Part shown: positions 24,762-33,096 of the stretch, piece after piece | Numbering within the stretch: position 1 is the first letter of the stretch | Layout of the letters: every line of letters begins with the position of its first letter | NCBI RefSeq assembly: GCF_015708085.1 | Contig: NZ_JADNYM010000005.1 | Location: 62,001-126,000 of the forward strand | Origin: Arthrobacter terrae | GTDB lineage: Bacteria > Actinomycetota > Actinomycetes > Actinomycetales > Micrococcaceae | Length of the DNA stretch: 64,000 bases | Direction of reading: 5' to 3' | The notes under the pieces: generated by a model | What the model was told of the DNA's origin: nothing | What the model saw: the letters and a program-made list of their open reading frames with translations, nothing else | The model's database searches: none | Translations under genes and position numbers: made by a program

Positions 24762-26872
24762 GCTGCCTTCCTCCCCATCAGCCAGGCGAACATGCCCTGC
24801 TTCTTGGCTGCTTCGGGCTTGTATTCGGCTGCGGCACGGAACGCCTCGTTGCCGGTGATGCGCAGCAGCGCCTTGGACATGACGGCACGCATCTGGGGAT
24901 TGTTGGAGTTGATCCGGCCGGCGTTCATGTCGTGTTTGACGTTGATGTCCGCTTCAACTGCGCCCAGGAAGGTGCCGAGGTTGCGGAAGTAGCTGACGGC
25001 TTTAGCGGCCATCTCCATCTGCTCCGGGTGGACCTGGTTGATGAGGACCATCAGGCGGGCGGTGGGGACGCCTTCGTTGATGAATTTGCGCAGGCGGTTA
25101 TTCAGGTTGTTGACCCCGACGGTGGACATGTCGGCGACACCGATACCCCATGCATCATGGACCAAAGCCGGGAGCAGGAGCGTGTTCACGACCCCTGTCC
25201 GGTCAGTGGATTCCACGATCTGGGTATCCATGATGACCAGGTCTGCGTTCCGGCGGGCGAAGTGGATGACGTCGCGGTAGAGGGCGTCGGTGACAACGGA
25301 CGGATCGTTGATGTCATCGGGCGGGGCGCCGATGAACGCGAACTTGATTTCGCCGAGGTTTTCTTCCCGGTTGGCGTTGATGGTCGCCGGGGTGAGGATG
25401 GCATCTTTGATGCGGCCGATCGCTGCGTCGTAAATGGTGGGCAGGTTGGTGCGGTTCAGGCGAAGGTAGGTCCGCAGATCGCCTTGGCCGGAGTTGCCGT
25501 CAATGAGGACGACGCGCAGGCCCGCTTCGGCGGCGACGCAGGCCAGCTGCAGTGAGGCCGTCGATTTACCCACGCCACCCTTGCCGGAGTAGTCAATGAC
25601 GAACGCGCCCAGGCCTGCAGAAGAACGGCCGGTGCCGATCAGCTTGGAAGCTTCGAAGTCATCGAAGATGCCGGTGGAGTCCGCGGCCGGGGTAACAGGA
25701 GCTTGGACGCCGTACCAGGCCGGAGTGCCGGCCGGGGCCTGCACAAACGCCTGCTGGGCCTGCGGTGCACCGGGGCCGAAGAAGTTCTCCGCCGGCACCG
25801 GCTGGGCAACCTGAACAGGGACGACAGGAAGTTCCGGTGTGTCCCAGTCCCCGTATTCCTCTACCGGCGCTGACATCACCGGCGCTGACATCACCGGCGC
25901 TGACATCACCGGCGGCTGATACTGGGGTGCGTCCCATTCGTTGACGATCTGCGGGGCGGCCAGGAGAACCGGAGCTGCAGCCGGGGCCGGGGCCGCCATG
26001 GCCTGCTGCTGCTGCAGCTGCTGAGCAGCGCGGGCGGCCCGTCGTGAACCTGGCTGCTCCGGGAGCTGGAGGACCGCGGCTACCGCAGGGGTGTCCCACT
26101 CATCCTGGACCGGTGCCGGTGCCGCCACGGCATCGACTGTCGGAGCAGGTGCCAGGAGGGAGACCGGGGCGAGGACAGGTGCAGATTCAAAGGAGACCGG
26201 CGTCACCACGACGGGGGTGTCCCAGTCATCTTGAGCCGGGGCGGGTGCCGGTGCCACAGCGGGCACGGCCTGCACTGCAACAGGCGCCGGGGATTCCCAA
26301 TCGTCAAACGCCGGGGCGGCAGGTGGCACCGGAGCAGTTTCCGCGAACGGGTCTTCCTCAACCGGAGATGGTACTGCTGTGGGAGCGGTAATGATCTCCG
26401 CAGCGCGCAGGGCCGGCTCGTCGTCAAAGAAATCGAAGTCTGGAAGTTCGATGCCGACCGGTTCGGTCATTTCGGCAACAGGCGGGAAGATCCGCGAGCC
26501 CTCCGGCCCGTCCAGCGGGGCCAGCCCGACGGAGGCCAGGATGGCGTTGACGGTGGTCGGCAGGTGGATCTCAGCGACGGTGTCGGCGAAAGCGACCGGG
26601 TCCCCGTCTCCGCGCACCACGGCGACCTTCACGGGTGTTTTGGTCTGGAGGTGGCCGACCCAGGCACGCAGGCCTGGCGCCTGGACGTCGGCGACCACGA
26701 TGGGGAACGCGCCGGCGGTTTTTGATTCGGCAATAATGGAGGTGGCGGCAGCTCTGAAGTCTGGACCGGTCACCACTTGCAAGCCGCACTGCGTCAATGT
26801 TTCGGCGAGGGCCGGCAGCTCAATCAACCCGATGCGGCCACGGGTGATTGCTGCGCTGTCTGATGTGTTCAC
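24758..26872 (-). CDS. CpaE/TadZ-like ParA-superfamily ATPase
   Basis: 704 residues. The N-terminal 120 resemble a receiver-like domain without the phospho-acceptor pocket. A long Pro/Ala/Val-rich linker of about 300 residues follows, including three exact copies of a 5-residue unit VMSAP. The C-terminal 270 residues are a MinD/ParA ATPase with the deviant Walker A KGGVGKST near residue 435 and LVIMDTQIVE as Walker B. Pseudo-receiver plus ParA is the arrangement of CpaE/TadZ, which place pilus or secretion machines in the cell. On a conjugative element it could position the transfer apparatus or partition the plasmid. Start is GTG, 8 bp after GCATAG. Confidence 0.75.
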   Translation of the reverse strand: MNTSDSAAITRGRIGLIELPALAETLTQCGLQVVTGPDFRAAATSIIAESKTAGAFPIVVADVQAPGLRAWVGHLQTKTPVKVAVVRGDGDPVAFADTVAEIHLPTTVNAILASVGLAPLDGPEGSRIFPPVAEMTEPVGIELPDFDFFDDEPALRAAEIITAPTAVPSPVEEDPFAETAPVPPAAPAFDDWESPAPVAVQAVPAVAPAPAPAQDDWDTPVVVTPVSFESAPVLAPVSLLAPAPTVDAVAAPAPVQDEWDTPAVAAVLQLPEQPGSRRAARAAQQLQQQQAMAAPAPAAAPVLLAAPQIVNEWDAPQYQPPVMSAPVMSAPVMSAPVEEYGDWDTPELPVVPVQVAQPVPAENFFGPGAPQAQQAFVQAPAGTPAWYGVQAPVTPAADSTGIFDDFEASKLIGTGRSSAGLGAFVIDYSGKGGVGKSTASLQLACVAAEAGLRVVLIDGNSGQGDLRTYLRLNRTNLPTIYDAAIGRIKDAILTPATINANREENLGEIKFAFIGAPPDDINDPSVVTDALYRDVIHFARRNADLVIMDTQIVESTDRTGVVNTLLLPALVHDAWGIGVADMSTVGVNNLNNRLRKFINEGVPTARLMVLINQVHPEQMEMAAKAVSYFRNLGTFLGAVEADINVKHDMNAGRINSNNPQMRAVMSKALLRITGNEAFRAAAEYKPEAAKKQGMFAWLMGRKAA
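25868..25912 (-). repeat. Three 15-bp tandem repeats inside the CpaE-like gene
   Basis: On the plus strand the unit GCTGACATCACCGGC occurs three times in a row, coding the repeated VMSAP of the linker. Copy number should vary by replication slippage without breaking the frame. Confidence 0.75.
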
Positions 26873-26880
26873 AAACAGCT

Positions 26881-26886
26881 CTATGC
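26881..26886 (-). promoter_or_regulatory. GCATAG start-proximal motif (class B)
   Basis: On the minus strand TTGACGCATAG precedes the CpaE-like GTG start by 8 bp. This copy also contains ACGCAT, the core shared with class C. Confidence 0.45.
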
Positions 26887-26987
26887 GTCAACTCTGCCGA
26901 CGGGGCATCTATGTGGACTAAGGTTCCTTACTCCAAGTACATTTGACTATCGTGCGCAACAAGATGTTCGAGCCTCCAGGGAATAAT

Positions 26988-27668
26988 ATGAGCCAGCTAG
27001 ACAGTGGGTGGGTGACCCGATGGCTGGTTGCGCTCTGTGAACCCCTGATTGAGACCGACGCGCGTGTCCAGATTGAAGAGCAGATGGTTGACCTCGTCAC
27101 CTCTCATCCTCACTGGTTTGCTGCCTGGCTCTCGGGTTACCTGTCGGACATCGTCCGTTCCCTGGATGCTGAGGACCCGTGGCGGAACCTGTCCGTCGTC
27201 GACGGCCGGACGGTCCATCCGGACAAGAGCCCGTTCGGAACCTGGGTTGATGCCAGTGACATCGTCCATGTCTCTATAGCGGACATCCGTGCCGATCTCG
27301 GTTTGGCCGCGCTCCAGAATCCGGTCGGTGAGACTGCCGCCCAGCTCCTGGCTGTGGCCGCTAAAGGGTGGGACACCACCTTGACCTGGTGCGAGACAAA
27401 TTTGGTCACCTCGGCGACGCTCTCCCCATCAGAGGGTGCAGCTTTTTTCAAGACCGCCGCGTCGGCGCTGCGCTGGGCTATCCACCGCCGCCGGCTCTTC
27501 TATGGTCTCGAAGACCCTTTCGTGCACGTTTCCGGTTTCGCCTGGATCCAGCGCGCCGACAAAATGACCAGCGGGGAGCCGTGGGATGAAGCCCGCGCAG
27601 CCCGGCACCTCGAAGCGAACAGGGTCCAGCCGGGAACGTACCGGCAGTTCAATCCGTCCGTGGAGTAA
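26988..27668 (+). CDS. Hypothetical protein, divergent from the CpaE operon
   Basis: 226 residues from the ATG at 26988, preceded by CCAGGGA; upstream in-frame starts exist at 26943 and 26964. It is soluble and Trp-rich, without recognised motifs. It opens the plus-strand half of the window, diverging from the CpaE/sigma operon across 115 bp. It does not carry the 25-copy promoter. Confidence 0.6.
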   Translation: MSQLDSGWVTRWLVALCEPLIETDARVQIEEQMVDLVTSHPHWFAAWLSGYLSDIVRSLDAEDPWRNLSVVDGRTVHPDKSPFGTWVDASDIVHVSIADIRADLGLAALQNPVGETAAQLLAVAAKGWDTTLTWCETNLVTSATLSPSEGAAFFKTAASALRWAIHRRRLFYGLEDPFVHVSGFAWIQRADKMTSGEPWDEARAARHLEANRVQPGTYRQFNPSVE

Positions 27669-27853
27669 GTTACCGCGGGTGCCGCACATAGGGGTGCCTT
27701 GGTGGTCTTTCCCGGAATCCGTTATCCGCTTTTTCAGCGGCACCGTTGCCGGTACGTCCACCCTGGCTGACCATCTCACTGCTGTGCTTCCTGGTCCGCC
27801 AATGAGCGCCCTTCCACATCAATACTGTGCGGTGATGCCAGCGAAGGGATCGT

Positions 27854-28981
27854 TCAGGGGCGGCCGGGCGAGTGCACCCGCAGCCCGTACGCAGGGGTTC
27901 CGCGGAGAAATTCGCGGAAGGTGGGCACCGCAAAATCCACGTACCCGTGCCCGGTCGGCTCGATGGCGCCGGCGGCAATGAGCCTGATGCGGTATTGGGC
28001 GCCGTAGACAAGATCAACGCCAAGCCGCGACGCAACCTTGGCTGTGCTGGAGGGCCCGTCATCCTCGGCCATGGCCAGCAGATAGGACTGGTCGACCGCA
28101 GACAGGGCGCCGTAGGCGGATTGGAGAACGGTCGCACCCATCCGGCGCTTCGCTTTCTCCAGACCGGCAGTTAAGGCCGTAGCGGTGACCGTACCGCCGG
28201 CCCGGCGTGCCTGACTCCACACGTGGTATCCGACGAGCTGGATGAGGAACGGGTATCCGCCGGTGGCAGCGGCCAGCATATCCAGATGCTCATCGTCGAC
28301 GACAACGCCGCTGTCCTGGAAGGTTTCCCGGAATGCCTCTTTCACCTCCGGAATGGACGTGGCGTGAAGGTTGTACCGCTCGGCCCGGCGCAGGAATGTG
28401 GAAACGCCCTCCGCGAGCAGGTCGTCGACGGCTTTGGGTAACCCGGCCATCGCCAGGCCGACGGGAAGGCTCTCACGGATAAGGTGTTGGACGACGGCGG
28501 CCAGCTCGGAAAGCTCGCTCCGGTCAACGGCGTGAATCTCATCAACACTGATCAGCAGTCCGGTTCCGAATTCTCCCAAAGTGGTGAGCAGATCGGTCAC
28601 GCGTCGGCGCCAGTGGACTTCACGCGGGGGCGGCAGCTGGGTGTCCACACGGATGGGCCCAATCGTCACCCCGGTGACCCGGCGCCCGACCGGTCCGTCC
28701 CCCATTTCTTCGGAGGCGGTGCGAACTGCGTCGGCGATTCTGGCCACGAGCCCTGCCGTTGCCGTTTCGGAAATAACGATCCACCCATGCTCGATCGCTT
28801 CATCCTCGACTTCCCCAAGCATGACGGTCTTTCCGATCCCGCGGGGGCCGGTAAAAATGGACAGCAGCCCTGGCGCGCCGGGTCCGTTCTCCAGGCTTTC
28901 GGCGAAATCCTGGCGGAGGTTTTCACGGCCGACCAGCAGTGGCGGACGTGCGCCAGCGGTGGGCTTGAACGGGTTCTGCAC
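27854..28981 (-). CDS. AAA ATPase with winged-helix C-terminus
   Basis: 375 residues from GTG 28981. Walker A GPRGIGKT is at about 45-52 and Walker B LLISVDEIH near 150, followed by sensor-like segments and a C-terminal winged helix (VASRLGVDLVYGAQYRIRLIAAGAI). The architecture is Orc1/Cdc6- or STAND-like, seen in many actinobacterial mobile elements. It may bind DNA for replication, partition or defence; the substrate is unknown. Three repeats of an ATCCTTTACAT-type sequence directly upstream suggest autoregulation. A decayed paralogue lies at 48393-48645. Confidence 0.75.
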   Translation of the reverse strand: MQNPFKPTAGARPPLLVGRENLRQDFAESLENGPGAPGLLSIFTGPRGIGKTVMLGEVEDEAIEHGWIVISETATAGLVARIADAVRTASEEMGDGPVGRRVTGVTIGPIRVDTQLPPPREVHWRRRVTDLLTTLGEFGTGLLISVDEIHAVDRSELSELAAVVQHLIRESLPVGLAMAGLPKAVDDLLAEGVSTFLRRAERYNLHATSIPEVKEAFRETFQDSGVVVDDEHLDMLAAATGGYPFLIQLVGYHVWSQARRAGGTVTATALTAGLEKAKRRMGATVLQSAYGALSAVDQSYLLAMAEDDGPSSTAKVASRLGVDLVYGAQYRIRLIAAGAIEPTGHGYVDFAVPTFREFLRGTPAYGLRVHSPGRP

Positions 28982-28985
28982 AGGG

Positions 28986-29024
28986 ATCCTTTACATGTTT
29001 ATAAATCCTTTACATCTTTTACAT
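28986..29024 (-). promoter_or_regulatory. Operator-like repeats before the AAA ATPase gene
   Basis: ATCCTTTACAT occurs at 28986-28996 and 29005-29015 (period 19 bp) with a shortened CTTTTACAT at 29016-29024. AT-rich and immediately upstream of the minus-strand GTG, they look like binding sites for a repressor, possibly the ATPase itself. Confidence 0.55.
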
Positions 29025-29092
29025 TTGCCGATCATAGCTGTCCTGGGGGCCCGAGGCCAGAGCAGCCGGGGAAACTCTCGTTCAACCGCCCC

Positions 29093-29122
29093 GGGCAGCG
29101 TTAGCGGTTCGTCCGCACACAT
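29093..29122 (+). promoter_or_regulatory. Bipartite promoter: GGGCAG-N14-CCGCACACAT
   Basis: Seven bases separate the decamer from the ATG at 29130, so the message should be leaderless. Confidence 0.85.
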
Positions 29123-29129
29123 AGTGATC

Positions 29130-29615
29130 ATGCGATCTCTTCCGGAAGCCGTCATCTTTTCTTTCAGCGGCACCCTAGTCGACACAACCCGGATCAGCCA
29201 CCTTGTTGCCGGGCACCATCCTGCGTGTGACGCGCCTGCTGCGGATCTCTTCCAGCTCGAGGTGGTCTCTTGTCCGCCGGTACAGCAGGTCGCCCGTCTC
29301 CTGAAGATTGAACGCGGTGTTGGCCGGATTGTTGTGCTGGTCGCCGCGGACCGGGACCATTACCGTCCGCATATTCAGTCATGGCTGGACCTGAACGGTC
29401 TCGCTGTGGATGAAATGCATCTGCGCAGTGTCAGTGACCACCGCCCGGACGCCCTCACTAAGACAGAGCTCGTATCCGTTCTCCAGGAGCGTTACGAGAT
29501 CGTCCACGCTTACGAGGACCGTACCGATGTGGCCCGCGCTTACGAGCGTCTCGGTATCGGCGTTACGCTGACCCGCGGCGTCACCGAAATTGCCCGCGAT
29601 GCTGCCGCAGCCTAA
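29130..29615 (+). CDS. HAD-fold protein, PNKP-phosphatase-like, catalytic Asp lost
   Basis: 161 residues. The start VIFSFSGTLVDT occupies the HAD motif I position, where active enzymes have D-x-D-G-T; here both aspartates are Ser. The C-terminal half (KTELVSVLQERYEIVHAYEDRTDVARAYERLG) matches the end of polynucleotide-kinase 3'-phosphatase-type HAD domains, keeping the E-D-R and R-x-x-G elements. It may be a non-catalytic relative or use other residues. The RNA ligase, peptidyl-tRNA hydrolase and Orn-like genes share its promoter family, which suggests an RNA-related role (inference). Leaderless start at 29130. Confidence 0.7.
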   Translation: MRSLPEAVIFSFSGTLVDTTRISHLVAGHHPACDAPAADLFQLEVVSCPPVQQVARLLKIERGVGRIVVLVAADRDHYRPHIQSWLDLNGLAVDEMHLRSVSDHRPDALTKTELVSVLQERYEIVHAYEDRTDVARAYERLGIGVTLTRGVTEIARDAAAA

Positions 29616-29616
29616 C

Positions 29617-29646
29617 GGTGACCCCGTACCGCAGCTCTGCACACAA
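29617..29646 (+). promoter_or_regulatory. Bipartite promoter variant: GGTGAC-N14-CTGCACACAA
   Basis: The -35-like hexamer and spacing are perfect; the decamer differs at two positions. Predicted start is near 29654, giving a leader of about 33 nt before the PTH2 gene. Confidence 0.6.
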
Positions 29647-29686
29647 AGATAGTGACCGACCCATTCTCCAAAGATCAGGAACACCG

Positions 29687-30358
29687 ATGAACGCCACACA
29701 CAGCCTTGTGCAGCCGATTGTGCTGCTCGTGGACAAAAACGATCCCGCCAGCCACCGCGACAGTATCCTGGCCGCCGCCGTCGCGAGCGTGGAAGCTTAT
29801 GCCAAGATCCTGGGCCCGTCCGTTGTCTGTCATGAGTCGTGGACGCAGTGGCTTTCTGGCCGGTTTACCAAATCGGTCCGCCGCGCCGACCTGAAAGCGT
29901 TCGCCAGGCTCGCTGCCGACGACACCCGCAAAAATGAGAGTCTTGTCACGATCGGAAAAGCGAAAGCCATGGCTTACCTGCCGCAGTCTTATGCGGAGAT
30001 GCCCAAAGCCCTGACCCGCCTGCAGGTCTCCGGGACCGACCTCCCCCACGAGCCAGTCACCACCTCGTCCCGGCAGCGCAGCGGGGACCCGATCATCGTC
30101 CTCAACGGTGCCCTCGGGATGTCCACGGGAAAGTCCGCGGCCCAGGCCGCCCATGCGCTGTTCGCCTGGCAACTGAACCGCGGGCTCGACGATCCGGAGT
30201 TGGCGTCCCTGCAGCTGCGCTCCACGGACCTGATCATCGCTTCCGCGGAAGAGTTCATTACTTTGCGCACCTGCGCCGCCGGCCCGTTGATCGTTGATGC
30301 AGGCCTGACCGAAATCGCCCCGGACACCGCCACGGCGTTCGTTATCGAAAGGCCCTAA
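29687..30358 (+). CDS. PTH2-family peptidyl-tRNA hydrolase-like protein
   Basis: 223 residues from the ATG at 29687. The C-terminal 115 residues carry the PTH2 signature: NGALGMSTGKSAAQAAHALFAW (the conserved G-K-x-A-A-Q-x-x-H-A), a central LIIASAEEFITL and the closing VDAGLTEIAPDTATAFVI. PTH2 enzymes release peptides from prematurely dropped peptidyl-tRNAs. The N-terminal 100 residues are extra and helical. Bacterial hosts use Pth1, so a plasmid PTH2 is noteworthy. The stop overlaps the start of the next gene (TAATG). Confidence 0.8.
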   Translation: MNATHSLVQPIVLLVDKNDPASHRDSILAAAVASVEAYAKILGPSVVCHESWTQWLSGRFTKSVRRADLKAFARLAADDTRKNESLVTIGKAKAMAYLPQSYAEMPKALTRLQVSGTDLPHEPVTTSSRQRSGDPIIVLNGALGMSTGKSAAQAAHALFAWQLNRGLDDPELASLQLRSTDLIIASAEEFITLRTCAAGPLIVDAGLTEIAPDTATAFVIERP

Positions 30359-30654
30359 TGAAAATCATCGACGATCTGGCGGAATCCCGCCGCTTCCGCC
30401 GCGACGTCGTCGCCACCTGGGGGCGCCCCAACCAGCCGGCACCGGAGCGGCTGTACGGGAAAGGGGCGTTCGTTCAGCACTATGCCCTGGACCGGCTCTC
30501 CCCTAAAGCCCTCTGCGGCGGTTCGGTCATGCTCGTCTCCGATCAGCCTTTCATCACCCGCACCCGTCTGCAGTGCCCACTGTGCGTTTCAGTCGTGGCC
30601 CGAATCATGGTGCGCGCCGTAGCCGAACAGGCAGCTGCCCTGACGAAGAAGTAA
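30358..30654 (+). CDS. Small unknown protein coupled to PTH2
   Basis: 98 residues, with the start A shared with the PTH2 stop. Contains GKGAFVQHYALDRLSPKALC, then LQCPLCVSVVAR, a possible half zinc site. The FVQH ... C ... CPxC pattern recurs in the 105-residue protein at 43419 (FVQHLTPG ... CGRE ... CPGC), so the two are likely one family. Function unknown. Confidence 0.65.
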   Translation: MKIIDDLAESRRFRRDVVATWGRPNQPAPERLYGKGAFVQHYALDRLSPKALCGGSVMLVSDQPFITRTRLQCPLCVSVVARIMVRAVAEQAAALTKK

Positions 30655-30670
30655 CCCCGGTGCCGTAGCC

Positions 30671-30700
30671 GGTGACGCCATCCGGCATATCCGTACACAT
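30671..30700 (+). promoter_or_regulatory. Bipartite promoter: GGTGAC-N14-CCGTACACAT
   Basis: Seven bases to the ATG at 30708. Confidence 0.85.
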
Positions 30701-30707
30701 GGCGAGC

Positions 30708-31496
30708 ATGACGACCACACTTTTTGACAACGTCCCGCTCAAGGATATGGATCCTTCAGCGCTGACCATGGCCATCTTCGCCGACATCCGGAACATACCG
30801 TCCATCGACAACGCCAAAGTGTCATCAGCCATCTCCGCCGCGGCATACCTGCACCTGCACCAGACTCGGGCCAACCGGAAAGACCTCCCTCGGACGTCCT
30901 ATATTGAGCATCCTTTAAGAAATACGGTGAGAGTTTTGCGCTGGGGTGTGGCCTCTGAAGCCATCCTGACCGGAATCATCCTCCATGACACTGTCGAAGA
31001 CTGTCTGACCCGCATCCTTGGCGCTTTTGTGCCAGGCGACTGGAGCGGGCTGAACGAAACGGCGCAGCGGGAGCTGGCGTATGGGTGGATCGCCGGTGAG
31101 TTCGGCCAGGAGTCCTCTGATCTGGTCCGCTCCCTTACCAACCCCGTCACGGAGGTCGAACACCTCACCAAAGCTCAGAAGCGTGAAAATTACGCAGTCG
31201 GGGTCGCAGCAAAGATCCGCGGCAACGCCGGGGCGTTCATCGGCAAGTTCACCGACTTCATGGACAACGCCGGCGGACTGCACCACAACGCGGTAGGTGG
31301 AAACGAACAGATGATCAGCCACCTCATCGCAAAGTACCACCCTCTGGTCGCTATCTTCCAGACCGAGCTGAACACCAACAAGGACGCAATCCGTGCACTG
31401 GTATCGGCAGCTGGCTACGCTGACATCGAGCTCAAGCTCTCCGTGCTGGGCCGTCGCCTCGGCGCACTGGCGGGCCTATATGGGACGGCCGCATGA
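30708..31496 (+). CDS. HD-domain hydrolase related to RelA/SpoT
   Basis: 262 residues. The segment YIEHPLRNTVRVLRWGVASE followed by ILTGIILHDTVEDCL is the HD signature of the RelA/SpoT hydrolase domain (H ... HD ... ED). No synthetase domain follows. Stand-alone HD hydrolases of this type degrade (p)ppGpp or related nucleotides, so it may lower the alarmone level or remove a signalling nucleotide. The leaderless ATG is 7 bp after the promoter; an upstream ATG is part of that promoter. The last codons overlap a 35-residue frame (ATGA). Confidence 0.8.
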   Translation: MTTTLFDNVPLKDMDPSALTMAIFADIRNIPSIDNAKVSSAISAAAYLHLHQTRANRKDLPRTSYIEHPLRNTVRVLRWGVASEAILTGIILHDTVEDCLTRILGAFVPGDWSGLNETAQRELAYGWIAGEFGQESSDLVRSLTNPVTEVEHLTKAQKRENYAVGVAAKIRGNAGAFIGKFTDFMDNAGGLHHNAVGGNEQMISHLIAKYHPLVAIFQTELNTNKDAIRALVSAAGYADIELKLSVLGRRLGALAGLYGTAA

Positions 31497-31600
31497 GTGC
31501 TGTGAACGAGCCACCGAGCGTGGGCACCCCCATCGCCGGCCTGGCCGTCCTTCAGGCGGTCGAAGGCCGCCCTGACCTGGTGCTGAATGGTGTTGCTTAG
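31493..31600 (+). CDS. Small 35-residue frame overlapping the HD gene
   Basis: ATG at 31493 overlaps the HD-domain stop (ATGA), and the frame runs 35 codons to TAG at 31598. Composition is ordinary (MSAVNEPPSVGTPIAGLAVL). Coupling makes translation plausible; no function is visible. Confidence 0.4.
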   Translation: MSAVNEPPSVGTPIAGLAVLQAVEGRPDLVLNGVA

Positions 31601-31604
31601 GACC

Positions 31605-31943
31605 TTATGCGCTGAACAGTACCCGGCGGCGGCCAGAGGTCATCCGGGCGCATCCCTTTGATCCGTCCTCCCTGGTATCGGTAGCCAGCAATATTGGTGC
31701 GGTAACGGTTGTGGCTGCAGTGAGCGCAACGGGTGCAACGGGCGCCGGAGCATCGGCCAAGACCAGTGCACCAGTGCATTCAGGACACATTGTCTCGATC
31801 CACACGGTCCAGCCGCACTGCTTGGCAAGCCTGATCGCTACGCTCTGAGGGTGCGGGTACTCAATGACGGTATTGCCCGGGCAGGGGTTCCCGTCGCGTC
31901 CGTCGCATTCGATAGTGGTTACAGCTATGGCAAGAATTGGCAA
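31605..31943 (-). CDS. Small Cys-motif protein
   Basis: 112 residues. Cysteines in TIECDGRDGNPCPG and ETMCPECTGA could form one zinc site, a pattern common in small phage and plasmid proteins. The Ala/Pro/Thr-rich C-terminus is low in complexity. An internal ATG six residues in is an alternative start. It is on the minus strand between plus-strand cassettes, with no member of the 25-copy promoter. Confidence 0.5.
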   Translation of the reverse strand: MPILAIAVTTIECDGRDGNPCPGNTVIEYPHPQSVAIRLAKQCGWTVWIETMCPECTGALVLADAPAPVAPVALTAATTVTAPILLATDTREDGSKGCARMTSGRRRVLFSA

Positions 31944-32012
31944 GGTTTTCGGCTTTCAAGGGGTGCGCTGATCGGAGCGCGGAGACGAAGAAGGAGGTGA
32001 GACTGCGGCGCG

Positions 32013-32792
32013 TTAGATGCGCAGGGACGCTAAAGCGTCACTCAGAGGCATGGACAGGGCGGGGCCGTGTCCGGGAAGAATCACGGAGGCGTCAACACCG
32101 GCAAGGGCTTCCAGCGCCGCAACAGCACGCACCGGTTCATGATGGAACATGCGATGAAGCATCTGGGGCCCGGTATGCCGGCTCAACGCATGTCCTGTGA
32201 TGAACGAGTCCCCGGTGACGATGACATCAACCGCCGCCAGCAGGAGTGAGACGTTTCCCGGGGTGTGGCCGGAAACAACGATCGCCTGCGGACTGCCAGG
32301 CAGGCCCCGGAGTTCTTCAACCGACCAGGCCCGGGCCGCGGTGGCCGGCTTCGCGGTCAACGATCCGGCCGCAATAGCATGCGCGGCCCAGCGGAAAACG
32401 CGGGGGTTCCAGGCTCGCGGCAGGACCTGAGCGAACCCGATCTGGTGCTTTACAACCCCTTGAACCTGCCGCAGCTCTTCCGGGCTGCACAGGACGGGTG
32501 TCCCGTAGGTGTCTGAGAAGTAGGCGGCCGAACCGGTGTGGTCAGCGTGTCCATGTGTGATCAGGAGGGCCTGTGCATCGGACGGGACGAGGCCCACGTG
32601 TTCGATGGATTCAATGACAAGGGTGCGGTCTGCTGGGTAGCCACTGTCGATGAGGATGAACCCGGACTGGTCCTTGACGATGATCCAGTTGGACGCGGGA
32701 CCTTCGACGAAGAAGACTCCCGGTGCCGGTTCGGAAACCTGAGAGGAGGCCTGCCAGCCAGACGTCTGGCGGCGCGCTGTATTGGGGGGCAA
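32013..32792 (-). CDS. Metallo-beta-lactamase-fold hydrolase
   Basis: 259 residues from a TTG at 32792. It holds the complete metal ligands: THGHADHTG, a later SGHTPGN, GDSF and PGHGP. These are typical of glyoxalase II-like or generic MBL hydrolases binding two metal ions. No signal peptide, so cytoplasmic. Substrate unknown. It diverges from the PAS-like gene across 304 bp. Confidence 0.75.
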   Translation of the reverse strand: MPPNTARRQTSGWQASSQVSEPAPGVFFVEGPASNWIIVKDQSGFILIDSGYPADRTLVIESIEHVGLVPSDAQALLITHGHADHTGSAAYFSDTYGTPVLCSPEELRQVQGVVKHQIGFAQVLPRAWNPRVFRWAAHAIAAGSLTAKPATAARAWSVEELRGLPGSPQAIVVSGHTPGNVSLLLAAVDVIVTGDSFITGHALSRHTGPQMLHRMFHHEPVRAVAALEALAGVDASVILPGHGPALSMPLSDALASLRI

Positions 32793-33096
32793 AAGCTGTA
32801 CTCCTGAAGATTGATCAGATGATTTTTGTACAGCCTGCCGGGCATCCGCCAGAAGGGCTTGTGACTCCTATAGTGCCATCTGGTTGACGCTCAGACAAGT
32901 CAAGCTAACTGCCGCACGCTTACACATGACACATGTGGCGAAGTTCACCACCTATTTTGTCAACACGTAGAATATGAAGTGACACAAGTACCGGAAAGGT
33001 GCAAAAATATCTCAGCGTGTTCCGTAGGGGCTAGAGGGGACAAATAATTATTTGGGGACATGATCTGTCACCAGGGATCGGCAGGCTGAACCAGTC
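32793..33096. other. Divergent intergenic region, 304 bp
   Basis: No gene. It holds the upstream regions of the MBL gene (minus) and the PAS-like gene (plus), a CACATGTG palindrome at 32930-32937, and AT-rich patches. I see no copy of the 25-member promoter with a proper -35-like half. Confidence 0.5.

Noticed and set aside
27670-28137. CCGCACATAG near 27677 as another promoter copy
   Set aside because: Two bases of the decamer are missing, no -35-like hexamer at the right distance and no gene follows.
32911-32940. TTACACATGACACAT as a promoter-family member
   Set aside because: No GGNVAS 17 bp upstream and only an 11-codon frame downstream.
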